DNA from: Domibacillus epiphyticus
Lineage (GTDB): Bacteria; Bacillota; Bacilli; Bacillales; Domibacillaceae
Assembly (NCBI RefSeq): GCF_001975785.1
Contig: NZ_MSFI01000025.1
Location: 1-64,000 of the forward strand
Direction: 5' to 3'
Length of the DNA: 64,000 nucleotides
A program made the translations under genes and the position numbers. The notes beneath the pieces are model-generated. The model searched no databases, had not been told where the DNA came from, and saw only the letters and a program-made list of their open reading frames with translations. Position 1 is the stretch's first letter; every line of letters begins with the position of its first letter. Below, one piece after another: positions 56,203 through 64,000 of the stretch.

Positions 56203-57345
56203 TTAGCTGCTTAAAGACCCAACTTCTTTTACTCTCGGATTTTTAAATGATTTCTTGTTTACTATTAATAGAAGAATCAAAAGCGTTAAAATTAATTCGT
56301 TTCCTGTTATAAAATCATTGAGCAACATGTAATAAGCCATTAAAGCGCCTATAATTTCGAAATTATTTTTAACATATTTATTCATTATTTCATTAAAAAT
56401 GAGGATAGCTATCAGGCCAACAATAAAGCCGTACCTATACATTGCCCTAAAAAATGCATTATGAGGTCTATGATGGCTTTGTTCATCCATTGTTGTCCCA
56501 TTTCCCATCACTAAAAAATCACCTTGCAAAATACGATTAACAAAATCAAGATTAGCAGAGAACCTTGAATAGTTAGAAGAATCGGCAATATTCATTATCC
56601 TTTCATATCCACCTGTAACCTGAGTGTAACTTACATGATTAACGTAATAAGAAGATACTAGAAAAATAAAAATAATAGATAACAGGACAATTAAGTGCAT
56701 CTGTAAAAAAAATCTAAATCTAGATAAGAGATTTTTGATAAATTTAAGAGAGAGGATCTCGAATATTACAACTGCTAAAATAAAATTTCTGCTGAAACTA
56801 AAAATCCCGAGTGACAATATAATTAAGGACACTATATTGTTATTGTAATTCCGGAAGAAGATATACGTTAAAAATAAGTAATACCCTGAGATATTAGGGT
56901 CCAAAAAACTTCCAGTCAGTCTTCCGTGGATTCGAAATAAAAAGTATTGAATTGGGTAAACAAGGAATATTACTTTTATAAATTTAATCTCTATAGAAGA
57001 AAAATTCACATATTCCATTCTTGACAGGATCAGAGCTGATAAAATCCCAATAACGACATAAAAACTAGTGTATTCACCAAAGAAGATTTGTATTACTGAT
57101 ATACCAGTTATTGTGATTAAGTAAAGAACATTAGAAACTTTCATTTCAATGTTTTTCAAATTTAGAACTATGAAAATTGAAAGTATAACTGTTAATAGCA
57201 TCCTTTGAAAATACCAAGGACCTAAGTAATTTCCAACTTCTTGGTATATACCGTTGTAATTAAATTCCAAAGACTTAGGAAGCAGAAAATATATTATGAT
57301 AAATGAAAATAATAACGTCTTAAACGCATTTACTTTTACGGTCAT
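56203..57345 (-). CDS. Polysaccharide polymerase (Wzy/O-antigen ligase-like)
   Basis: 380 aa with about 10-12 hydrophobic helices and one larger polar loop around residues 230-290 ('SYTQVTGGYERIMNIADSSNYSRFSANLDFVNRILQGDF'), then 'HHRPHNAFFRAMYRYG', reminiscent of the Wzy_C/O-antigen ligase motif with its conserved His. Very AT-rich. Fits the polymerase role in a Wzx/Wzy locus; sequence alone cannot prove it. Confidence 0.75.
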   Translation of the reverse strand: MTVKVNAFKTLLFSFIIIYFLLPKSLEFNYNGIYQEVGNYLGPWYFQRMLLTVILSIFIVLNLKNIEMKVSNVLYLITITGISVIQIFFGEYTSFYVVIGILSALILSRMEYVNFSSIEIKFIKVIFLVYPIQYFLFRIHGRLTGSFLDPNISGYYLFLTYIFFRNYNNNIVSLIILSLGIFSFSRNFILAVVIFEILSLKFIKNLLSRFRFFLQMHLIVLLSIIFIFLVSSYYVNHVSYTQVTGGYERIMNIADSSNYSRFSANLDFVNRILQGDFLVMGNGTTMDEQSHHRPHNAFFRAMYRYGFIVGLIAILIFNEIMNKYVKNNFEIIGALMAYYMLLNDFITGNELILTLLILLLIVNKKSFKNPRVKEVGSLSS

Positions 57346-57347
57346 TT

Positions 57348-58415
57348 TTAATACCTTTTTTCAAAATAGACAGTTTTGTAATTATTTAGAGTTAATGAGA
57401 TATCAAAATTATCAATAATATTTTTCTTAGATTCTTTGCCCATTTCCCGGATAACATTTGTGTTATTTAACAAGAAATTTATTTTATTCGAAGCTTCTTG
57501 AGAATCATGGAATATATACCCATTCAGATTTTTATTTACTGTGTCAACATTTCCTGTTGATTTTTTTACCAAAACGGGCTTGTTTAAATACATAGCTTCT
57601 AAAACAGAAAGAGGTAGCCCTTCCCATAAAGAAGTTTGGATATATATATCAAAACTTTTTACCTTTTTTAAAACTTCTTCTCTACTTAACCATCCAGTTG
57701 TTTCTATGTTTTTGCTTTTTAATTCTGACCTAAGATTCCCCTCACCAATCCACACGAATTGGATTTGAGGAAAATTTTCTGCAATTTCATTAAATAATGA
57801 AGGATTTTTTTGATACTCGATTCTCCCAACACTTCCAATAATGATGTTATTTTTTTCTTCTTTTTCTGTATTGCTTCTAAGTAAATCGTTATCGAGTTGA
57901 GCAAGGTTAATACCATTATTTATACAGATAACGTTGGAAGAAAATTTTTGTGCTTCTTTTTTTTCAGAATCTGACACCGCAATAACGATTCCCCCTAATC
58001 CAGAGAGGATTTTTTCAGCAAATAAGAATATCTTTCTAGCAAACAGCGGCAAGTCCATCCTTAAAAACGCAAGTCCATGAGGGTTGTAGAAAAGCCTGCC
58101 TTTATAATTTACTGCCTTAGCAGCAACTCTTCCTACAAAACCCGCTTTAGAGGAATGCAGATGTAAAACATCTGGGTTCTCCTCTTTAATAATTTTCGTC
58201 AACTTGACTATTGCTTTAGTGCTATTTTTTAGTGACATGTCCACCGGTATAAACCTGATAGATGAGTGGAAATCTTTTTTAAAGCCAATAGGCGTTTCTT
58301 TCCTTTTTGAATAGACAACAATTACTTCATGATCATGAGATAGTTCATTACATAAATCCACCAGAAAGCTGTACACGCCTCCTCCAAAAGCTTCTGTTAC
58401 TTGAACAATTTTCAT
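57348..58415 (-). CDS. Glycosyltransferase family 4 protein
   Basis: 355-aa GT-B enzyme. N-terminal 'QVTEAFGGGVYSFLVDLCNEL', acceptor-side 'VLHLHSSKAGFVGRVAA', and C-terminal 'GSVGRIEYQKNPSLFNEIAE' and 'SLWEGLPLSVLEAMYLNKPVLV' (the E-x7-E motif region) are typical of GT4. It would add one sugar to the lipid-linked repeat unit; sugar specificity unknown. 2 bp after the polymerase gene's start region in the operon. Confidence 0.92.
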   Translation of the reverse strand: MKIVQVTEAFGGGVYSFLVDLCNELSHDHEVIVVYSKRKETPIGFKKDFHSSIRFIPVDMSLKNSTKAIVKLTKIIKEENPDVLHLHSSKAGFVGRVAAKAVNYKGRLFYNPHGLAFLRMDLPLFARKIFLFAEKILSGLGGIVIAVSDSEKKEAQKFSSNVICINNGINLAQLDNDLLRSNTEKEEKNNIIIGSVGRIEYQKNPSLFNEIAENFPQIQFVWIGEGNLRSELKSKNIETTGWLSREEVLKKVKSFDIYIQTSLWEGLPLSVLEAMYLNKPVLVKKSTGNVDTVNKNLNGYIFHDSQEASNKINFLLNNTNVIREMGKESKKNIIDNFDISLTLNNYKTVYFEKRY

Positions 58416-58485
58416 TTAAGATTTCCCCATTCTTCTACTCTCTTTAATAAATTCATCACCATTCTTACACTGTAAATTGAATTAT

Positions 58486-59181
58486 TTAATAAGCTCCTTT
58501 ACGTAGCAAAACAATTTCAACTGTTTTTAATAAAATCCAGGCTTCAAGTTTCATAGATTGATTTTCAACATAATAAAGCTCCACCTCTACACGCTCCGGG
58601 TAATGAACCGAACTTCTTCCGCAAACCTGCCAGTAGCCGCTCATTCCCGGCTTAACGGATAAAAATTGATTTGCTTTTTCTCCGTATTCCGCTAATTCAT
58701 CTTTAATAACGGGACGCGGGCCAATTAAACTCATTTCTCCTTTCAGCACATTAATGATTTGCGGGATTTCATCAAGGCTTGTTTTCCGCAAAAATTCCCC
58801 GAATTTTGTAATGCGGGGATCTTCGTGAGGTTCAAGTTTATAGCTATTGTCAATGTACTTTGCATACAATTCTTTGTTTTCTCTCAGCTTCTGGTCTGCA
58901 TTCATGACCATTGACCGGAATTTGTAAATATAAAACTTTTCTCCGTTTTTTCCAATCCGCTGCTGTTTGAAAAAGACAGACCCTTTATTTTCACCAAACA
59001 TATAGCAGACTCCTATAAAAAACCATACAGGCATGGTAAGAAGCAGCGCAATGAACGCACCCAAAAAATCGATCAGCCTTTTTGTGGCCGCAAATGCTTT
59101 GGAACGGTCTTCGTAACTTGTATAAGTCCCAGCTGAATGAACAGCGGCCATTTCGGAAGCCCCCGTTTGTATATTATCCAA
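58486..59181 (-). CDS. Undecaprenyl-phosphate sugar-1-phosphate transferase
   Basis: 231-aa monotopic phosphoglycosyltransferase (PF02397) that starts the repeat unit on undecaprenyl phosphate. One membrane segment (about 38-58), then '[25 protein letters not shown]', '[26 protein letters not shown]' and '[17 protein letters not shown]'. First sugar likely Gal, Glc or a GlcNAc derivative. It starts at a TTG overlapping the end of galU. Confidence 0.95.
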   Translation of the reverse strand: MDNIQTGASEMAAVHSAGTYTSYEDRSKAFAATKRLIDFLGAFIALLLTMPVWFFIGVCYMFGENKGSVFFKQQRIGKNGEKFYIYKFRSMVMNADQKLRENKELYAKYIDNSYKLEPHEDPRITKFGEFLRKTSLDEIPQIINVLKGEMSLIGPRPVIKDELAEYGEKANQFLSVKPGMSGYWQVCGRSSVHYPERVEVELYYVENQSMKLEAWILLKTVEIVLLRKGAY

Positions 59182-60073
59182 CCAACTCCCTGCCCTTCAC
59201 TTGTTCTACTTTCTCAAGCAAATAGGTTATGAGTTCTTCACTAATATCATGGTCCTGCAGGGCAAATTCAAGTGTCGTTTTTACAAAACCAAGTTTTTCT
59301 CCGACATCGTACCGGTTTCCTTCAAATTCATAGGCGAAGACACGCTGGATTTCATTCAATGCCTGGATGGCGTCTGTCAGCTGAATCTCTCCTCCTGCTC
59401 CTTTTTGCTGCTTATCGAGAAACATGAAAATTTCCGGGCGCAAAATATAGCGGCCCATGATGGCCAGATTCGATGGCTGTGTGCCCGGTGCTGGTTTTTC
59501 CACAAACTGATTTACCTGATAGCGCAGTCCTTGTCTTGAGGCAGGATCGATAATGCCATAGCGGTATGCTTCATGATCGGGCACTTGCTGTACGCCAATA
59601 ATTGATGATTGTGTCTGCTCGTACTGGTCAATCAGTTGTTTCAAGCATGGTGTGTCGCTTTGGACAATGTCATCGCCGAGCAATACAGCAAATGGTTCAT
59701 CTCCAATAAAGTTACGCGCGCACCACACGGCATGTCCAAGTCCTTGCGGCTCTTTTTGCCGTATGTAATGAATGTCGGCGAGGTTGGAGGAGTGGCGCAC
59801 TTTTTCAAGAAGGCCCATTTTTCCTTTTTCACTTAAGTTGCGTTCAAGCTCTGCTGACGCGTCAAAGTGATCTTCAATCGCTCGTTTTCCTTTTCCTGTG
59901 ACAATAATGATGTCTTCGATGCCAGAAGCAATTGCTTCTTCGACTATGTATTGGATCGTTGGCTTATCGACAATCGGCAGCATTTCTTTCGGCAATGCCT
60001 TCGTTGCGGGGAGAAACCGTGTACCGAGTCCCGCTGCTGGTATAATTGCTTTTTTTACTTTTCTCATCATCAT
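59174..60073 (-). CDS. galU: UTP-glucose-1-phosphate uridylyltransferase
   Basis: 299 aa. '[40 protein letters not shown]' and '[22 protein letters not shown]' are diagnostic. It makes UDP-glucose, which GalE in the same locus can convert to UDP-galactose. Three ATG codons follow AAAGGGG, so the start may be one or two codons later. Confidence 0.96.
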   Translation of the reverse strand: MMMRKVKKAIIPAAGLGTRFLPATKALPKEMLPIVDKPTIQYIVEEAIASGIEDIIIVTGKGKRAIEDHFDASAELERNLSEKGKMGLLEKVRHSSNLADIHYIRQKEPQGLGHAVWCARNFIGDEPFAVLLGDDIVQSDTPCLKQLIDQYEQTQSSIIGVQQVPDHEAYRYGIIDPASRQGLRYQVNQFVEKPAPGTQPSNLAIMGRYILRPEIFMFLDKQQKGAGGEIQLTDAIQALNEIQRVFAYEFEGNRYDVGEKLGFVKTTLEFALQDHDISEELITYLLEKVEQVKGRELVG

Positions 60074-60492
60074 TTTCCCCTTTGCAATGTAAATAACAAA
60101 TGAAAATCCATAGTTTATCTATGTCCTTTCATTCAATATTTAGATATCTTTCTTTTTTGGAAAATAGGGCATCCAACCCTTCCTCACACCGCACGCTTGA
60201 CGACAGGCGTCTAAGCGCTCCGTATCTTGGAACACCACCGTGCGGCCGAGTGCCTCCATTGATAAAGGAACAGGAGACATTACCTGACTGATAAAACATC
60301 TTCAATATTCTTAATTTTCTGTTAATAATTTGAGCGGAGGATTACAGAAGTGCATTGCAAAAAGTGATGTTGTAAATATCTATCTAGCCAGTTGGATCGT
60401 CACAATATGTAATCTCCAAAATTATTTTGCTGGCTCTCGTTCTTAATACAGAACATTTTCTTCAAAAAAAAAGGTCATTACCAGCAAGTTTT
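60074..60492. other. Intergenic region between BY-kinase gene and galU
   Basis: About 420 bp with no gene supported on either strand. It holds the more GC-rich segment 60166-60262 described separately and otherwise AT-rich sequence. No clear promoter was identified for galU. Confidence 0.4.
60166..60262 (-). other. Possible group II intron 3' fragment or dispersed repeat
   Basis: On the minus strand a GC-rich segment reads ATGGAGGCAC..GGTGGTG..AAGATACGGAG, then GCGGTGTGAGGA, GGG and CCCTA (60190-60160). This is reminiscent of the conserved tract near the 3' end of bacterial group II introns (GCGGTGTGAGAGGACGGG...CCCCTCCTA). No reverse transcriptase is nearby, so at most a remnant. Recognition is by memory of the motif and uncertain. 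Confidence 0.3.
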
Positions 60493-61200
60493 TTATATAG
60501 AACCATAGTAGTAATAATAATTTAAATCATTCCTTTTCCGGTTATTTAATACGGCTCCAAGCAGTTTCGCTTTCGCGTTTTGAAGAAGTTCTTTCGCTTT
60601 CTGTGCACTGTCAATGTCTGTTTTTCCACTGTTGACGACGAATATTGTCCCGTCACACTGGTTAGCAAGCACCTGTGCATCTGTGACAGCAAGAACAGGC
60701 GGTGTGTCAAACATCACAAAGTCATACTCACTTAGCGTCTTTTTCAGAAATTCTTTCATCGCGAAGGAGCCAAGCAGTTCGGCAGGATTTGGTGGAATGG
60801 GTCCTGACGTTAGTACATACAGGCTGTCAACTTCTGTTCTATTAACTGTTTCTTGAAGCGGCGATTGTTTTGTCAGTACGTTCGTTAATCCACTGGTATT
60901 TGGGAGACCAAATGTATAATGAATGGTCGGTTTTCGCAAGTCAGCGTCAACAAGCAAGACCTTCTTTCCTTTATTGGCAAAAATGACGGCTAGATTGGAA
61001 ACTGTTGTTGATTTTCCTTCCTCTGGGCTTGCTGACGTGACTAGAAGCGAGCGGAATGATTGGTCAACTGATGAGAATAGAATGTTTGACCGAATCGTCC
61101 GGTATTGCTCAGAGATTGGTGATTGTGCATTATTTCTCGCAATGAGATTATGTCCTGCTAAACCAGGCGATTTCCTTTGTTTTTTTCGTTTAAGAGCCAA
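60493..61200 (-). CDS. BY-type tyrosine kinase (YwqD/CpsD-like)
   Basis: 235-aa bacterial tyrosine kinase controlling polysaccharide synthesis. Walker A 'TSASPEEGKSTTVSNLA', Walker A' 'VLLVDADLRKP', Walker B 'FVMFDTPPVL', and a C-terminal tyrosine cluster (NYYYYYGSI) for autophosphorylation. It works with the Wzz-like modulator encoded just upstream and is reversed by the YwqE-type phosphatase. The TTG at 61200 has AAAGGAG at 8 nt; the GTG at 61209 lies inside the Shine-Dalgarno region. Confidence 0.94.
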   Translation of the reverse strand: MALKRKKQRKSPGLAGHNLIARNNAQSPISEQYRTIRSNILFSSVDQSFRSLLVTSASPEEGKSTTVSNLAVIFANKGKKVLLVDADLRKPTIHYTFGLPNTSGLTNVLTKQSPLQETVNRTEVDSLYVLTSGPIPPNPAELLGSFAMKEFLKKTLSEYDFVMFDTPPVLAVTDAQVLANQCDGTIFVVNSGKTDIDSAQKAKELLQNAKAKLLGAVLNNRKRNDLNYYYYYGSI

Positions 61201-61936
61201 GGGTCCCACTCCTTTCGACCGTTTGATTTAGGTTTGTTCTTTTTCTTTCAATTGCCGTATCATCTTGAATCCTTGTGACGCTGCCTAGTACAGGCAGTTC
61301 AAGTAATTTTTCTATATCCTGTTCGGATTTAATCGTGTTATCCATGTACTCAAGCAGGAAGGCAAGCCCGACACCAGCCATTAAGCCGACAACAATCGCG
61401 GTCGCGATGTTTAAAAGCGGCTGCGGTTTTACTGGTGCAGAGCCTTCTTTTACTTCCGCTGGAGCAAGAATAGTGACATTGTCCACATTCATAATCTTTA
61501 TCACTTCTTCCTGAAATACGTTTGCAGTTTCATTTGCGATGCCGGCGGCCCTGTGATGATCCTGATCTTCTACTCTAATATTTACTACCTGTGAATCCTG
61601 TTCACTGGAGACGCTAATCTTTTCTGACAGCTGTTCAGCTGTTAAGCCGACAGAAAGATTGTTGGATACTTTTTCTAAAATCGCCGGCGATTTCATAATA
61701 ACATTGTACGTACTGATCAGCTGGAGACTCGTCTGGACATTGTCCTGATTATACAGCTGCTGTTCTGTTTTAGTCTGGTTTACGAGAACCTGTGTTGATG
61801 CTTGATATATCGGTGTTAAAACAAAATAACTGACAATTCCGCTAGCGAGAGCCGCCAAGATTGTTATAAGCACGATCAATTTGGTCCTTTTTTTCAATGT
61901 TGCAGCAAGCTCTTTCAAGCTGATGGTCTCTTCCAT
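61190..61936 (-). CDS. Wzz-like chain-length modulator / kinase activator (YwqC/CapA-like)
   Basis: 248 aa. Two TM helices flank an extracellular Wzz domain: TM1 'LIVLITILAALASGIVSYFVL' (about 19-40), TM2 'LLNIATAIVVGLMAGVGLAFLLEY' (about 173-196), and a C-terminal cytoplasmic tail that activates the BY-kinase. ATG after TAGGAGGAAAG. First gene of the leftward polysaccharide transcription unit, overlapping the kinase gene. Confidence 0.93.
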   Translation of the reverse strand: MEETISLKELAATLKKRTKLIVLITILAALASGIVSYFVLTPIYQASTQVLVNQTKTEQQLYNQDNVQTSLQLISTYNVIMKSPAILEKVSNNLSVGLTAEQLSEKISVSSEQDSQVVNIRVEDQDHHRAAGIANETANVFQEEVIKIMNVDNVTILAPAEVKEGSAPVKPQPLLNIATAIVVGLMAGVGLAFLLEYMDNTIKSEQDIEKLLELPVLGSVTRIQDDTAIERKRTNLNQTVERSGTLGS

Positions 61937-62194
61937 GTCTTTCCTCCTACAAAGGGAATATTCGGTAGAAATCTTTGCATCATGTGAAACATAAATGCAG
62001 AATGCTGTCTGTGTACATGCAATCTATGCGTACGGCTCCACTTGAACAGTTACAAAGAAAATTTTTATAGTTTTATCTAGCAGAATGCATTGTAAAATTT
62101 ATACTATTCTGCTTTTCTATAAAAACTGTGCACTCAACAAGATTTGGTAAAATGCCGCCGCCTTTTTACTCAACTCTTTTGTCGTCATATGTAC

Positions 62195-62223
62195 ATTATA
62201 AAGAACAATAGTGTTCTTTGTAC
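62195..62223 (-). promoter_or_regulatory. Promoter with SinR-like inverted boxes upstream of wzz
   Basis: The minus strand has TGTACA (62224-62219), an 18-bp spacer and a perfect TATAAT (62200-62195). The spacer holds AAAGAAC and GTTCTTT, an inverted pair of the SinR box GTTCTYT, with 6 bp between (62200-62219). In B. subtilis SinR represses the eps operon through such boxes. Regulation here is inferred. Confidence 0.45.
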
Positions 62224-62671
62224 AGAACTTTTTAAATTCTTTAATTTAGATTCATCCTATTAATAAAAATGTGAATCTATATTCTTCTCCCATGTTTTAC
62301 ACACCCAAGTAATTAGGTTTTGCGGACTGACGAAAGTTTTTCATTGAGAACGAACTGAGCAGTTATGGATGTAACGTAATCAAATCCATGCTGTTGACTA
62401 CTGCTTTTTAGATCGTTTCCGGAGATAACGATTGTTTTGTCAGCATGTTTGTAAAAACCCCTTCGGATTACACAACTATTATCCTTGCTTTTCAATTTTG
62501 AGAAGCTTTGTGAAGAGCTAACAATTTATCAAAACTGGCATTGTATGGACAATCGGCGCATCCATTCAAGTTTCCTCTCCTTATTAATGGAAATAATAGA
62601 ATCATAGCATATCAATCGTAAATATTTTGTCGTTTCCCATCAAAAGTTTTTAACGTGTTTTGTCATTTTGA

Positions 62672-62716
62672 AAATAAAAAAGAACCTGATTCTGCCTTTT
62701 TGCTGAATCAGGTTTT
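62672..62716 (-). terminator. Terminator after ywqE
   Basis: AACCTGATTC (62683-62692) and GAATCAGGTT (62705-62714) form a 10-bp stem; on the minus strand a CTTTTTTATTTTC tract follows. Confidence 0.88.
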
Positions 62717-62830
62717 CCACGCTTTCCAATTGATAACATAAGCATTTATGTGTGCTTCCGTGAGATAAACTGCACAGAAGCTCTGGCGTCCCGGTTTCTT
62801 TGTTGGACATTATTTTGTTTCCTGCATTAA

Positions 62831-63586
62831 TTATATTAAGCCAAAAAATTTCTTTTTACGAGAAATAAGGTACGGCGGTTCTTTTGAAATGCATCCGCCA
62901 GTTAAAACGGTTTTAGCATTTTGGCGGAAGTAGTCTGCATAGCCGGAATCAATAGAGCCATAGGCTTTTACAAGGCCGATTTCACGTGTAGATAGGTTAT
63001 GCGCATCAGACGCGATAAAGTGTGTTAAGTTTGCTTCGATCAGCTGTATGGATAAATTTTTTATTTTTTTTCCGAATTTTCCATCAATAGATGCCGCGGT
63101 AATTTGGGAGAGCGCGCCGTTTTTAATGAGCTTGTACAACATATCAGGGTTTTCCATAATGGCAGCGTTTCGCTCTGGATGCACGATAATCGGGGTAATA
63201 CCATTCAGCTGCAAATCAAACAATATCTGCTCGGTAAATGCCGGAATTCCGTTTGATGGAAGTTCAACAAGCATATAGCTCGATCCGTTAATTGTGAGAA
63301 GTTTATTTTTTTTGTAGTCATCCAACAGTTCACCATATATGCGTATTTCCTGTCCGGAGCAAATTATCATGTTAATGCCGGCTTTCTGGATGTTAGCATT
63401 TAGTTCCTTAACTGCTGCTTCAATACGATTTTTTTCGTTATGGTACCGGCCATTTTTGTGATGAGGAGTTGCGACAATAGCAGTGATTCCATTCTCCAAC
63501 GCCCGCTTCACCAATTCCATGCTTTCTAGCAAGTCTTTTGGTCCATCGTCTAGATTCGGCAATATATGGCAGTGAAGATCGATCAT
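62831..63586 (-). CDS. ywqE: Tyrosine-protein phosphatase YwqE/CpsB (PHP family)
   Basis: 251-aa manganese-dependent PHP phosphatase that dephosphorylates the BY-kinase. Metal-binding motifs: 'MIDLHCHILPNLDDGP', 'IVATPHHKNGRY', 'PIIVHPERNAAI' and 'HFIASDAHNLSTR'. ATG at 63586 behind GGAAGGAG. Lies between the LCP gene and the wzz-kinase pair, completing the phosphorylation cycle. Confidence 0.95.
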   Translation of the reverse strand: MIDLHCHILPNLDDGPKDLLESMELVKRALENGITAIVATPHHKNGRYHNEKNRIEAAVKELNANIQKAGINMIICSGQEIRIYGELLDDYKKNKLLTINGSSYMLVELPSNGIPAFTEQILFDLQLNGITPIIVHPERNAAIMENPDMLYKLIKNGALSQITAASIDGKFGKKIKNLSIQLIEANLTHFIASDAHNLSTREIGLVKAYGSIDSGYADYFRQNAKTVLTGGCISKEPPYLISRKKKFFGLI

Positions 63587-63633
63587 TTTTCGGACTCCTT
63601 CCATTCCTATAACAAGGCTGCTCCTTTCTTTGT

Positions 63634-64000
63634 TTAAGGGATATTTATATGTTCTTTAAACACTGAACTTAAACGCTTTCTTTCATTTTCAGAAACGATG
63701 TAATAATAAACACCGTTTATTATCTCACCGTAACCGTCGATCTTTTCCGATTGAAAGTTATTTTTGGCATTCCCATATTGTTTTTGAATAGATATCATGT
63801 CGCTAATAGATAAATTGGTTTCAACATTGCTTGCAACTGCATCTAAAATGTCATTGTATTTCAAAATGTTCCATTGCGCATCTCCTTTTTCAATTATGAA
63901 CTGAATAACTTGGCGCTGACGCATCTGGCGGCCAAAATCCCCCTGTGGATCCTCATACCTCATACGTGAATAATTAAGAGCTTCTTTGCCGTTTAACGTA
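63634..64000 (-). CDS. LytR-CpsA-Psr (LCP) family ligase, C-terminal part
   Basis: Only the C-terminal 122 codons are inside the window; the gene continues past 64000. 'TLNGKEALNYSRMRYEDPQGDFGRQMRQRQVIQ' is the hallmark of the LCP catalytic domain, with the arginines that bind the pyrophosphate lipid. LCP enzymes attach lipid-linked polymers to peptidoglycan, here probably the polysaccharide made by the downstream genes. Followed 47 bp later by ywqE. Confidence 0.93.
   Translation of the reverse strand, partial: TLNGKEALNYSRMRYEDPQGDFGRQMRQRQVIQFIIEKGDAQWNILKYNDILDAVASNVETNLSISDMISIQKQYGNAKNNFQSEKIDGYGEIINGVYYYIVSENERKRLSSVFKEHINIP

Larger units (their letters stand above)
61937..62830. other. 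Regulatory intergenic region of the polysaccharide locus
   Basis: About 890 bp. It contains a promoter-like TATAAT (62200-62195 on the minus strand) with an overlapping inverted repeat, and the ywqE terminator at 62672-62716. A short minus-strand frame (62495-62313) has no recognisable family and no clear ribosome-binding site. Otherwise AT-rich with no RNA gene seen. Confidence 0.5.

Noticed and set aside
60100-60291. Plus-strand ORF of 63 codons upstream of galU
   Set aside because: It lies over the intron-like GC-rich segment, has no ribosome-binding site and resembles the spurious frames found over repeats.
62313-62495. Minus-strand ORF of 60 codons between ywqE and wzz
   Set aside because: No clear Shine-Dalgarno sequence, no known family, and it lies beyond the ywqE terminator. 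It could be a gene remnant, but nothing supports a call.

Overview
The window reads as chromosomal DNA of a Gram-positive, endospore-forming Bacillaceae bacterium. Ribosome-binding sites are strong AGGAGG types with many TTG and GTG starts. Regulation is by a tandem tryptophan T-box, an FMN riboswitch and a BirA-type operator. The gene set (yojNO, ylmA, sda, a Rok-like protein, odhAB, the rib operon, yjzC, an IDEAL-domain protein, ywqE and an LCP protein) is typical of Bacillus relatives. Almost all long operons run on the minus strand. I cannot name a species.

Left edge to 16 kb: the leader and two promoters of an rRNA operon leave the window leftward. Then come a hotdog-hotdog-cidA-cidB operon, an orphan bioB with a BirA operator, a YidC insertase, an XpaC/TelA pair, brnQ coupled to the yojN-yojO AAA/VWA pair, a short Rok-like nucleoid protein, a small Sda-type sporulation checkpoint gene, and odhA-odhB of the TCA cycle.

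16-36 kb: a lone ABC ATPase; a complete trpE-(GD)-C-F-B-A operon with a fused trpG-trpD behind two T-boxes; an acetyltransferase/nitrilase pair; hom-thrC-thrB; a cytoplasmic-looking beta-helix protein; an NRDE protein; aldehyde dehydrogenase with its DUF779 partner; a PAP2 phosphatase; and dapF. Amino-acid biosynthesis (Trp, Thr, DAP) dominates this part.

36-48 kb: the ribD-E-BA-H operon under an FMN riboswitch, whose terminator is split by a decayed IS3-type insertion. Next come a pseudo-tRNA-like sequence, small unknown proteins, a second-type NAD kinase, a palindromic array of GGCC words with about 20.5-bp spacing, an NMT1/SsuA-type ABC importer, and an enterobacterial-type SpeD.

48-64 kb: an extracellular polysaccharide locus transcribed leftward: an LCP ligase fragment, tyrosine phosphatase, Wzz, BY-kinase, GalU, initiating sugar transferase, GT4, Wzy, a KpsS-like capsule glycosyltransferase, Wzx, then kdsB-kdsA-kdsD-kdsC, a HIT protein and GalE. 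The four kds genes make up a complete route from ribulose-5-P to CMP-Kdo. Kdo is the signature sugar of Gram-negative LPS and group 2 capsules. Finding it beside a KpsS-like candidate Kdo transferase and a Gram-positive Wzy-type regulatory module is the most striking feature of the window, and suggests a Kdo-containing capsule or exopolysaccharide in a monoderm organism.
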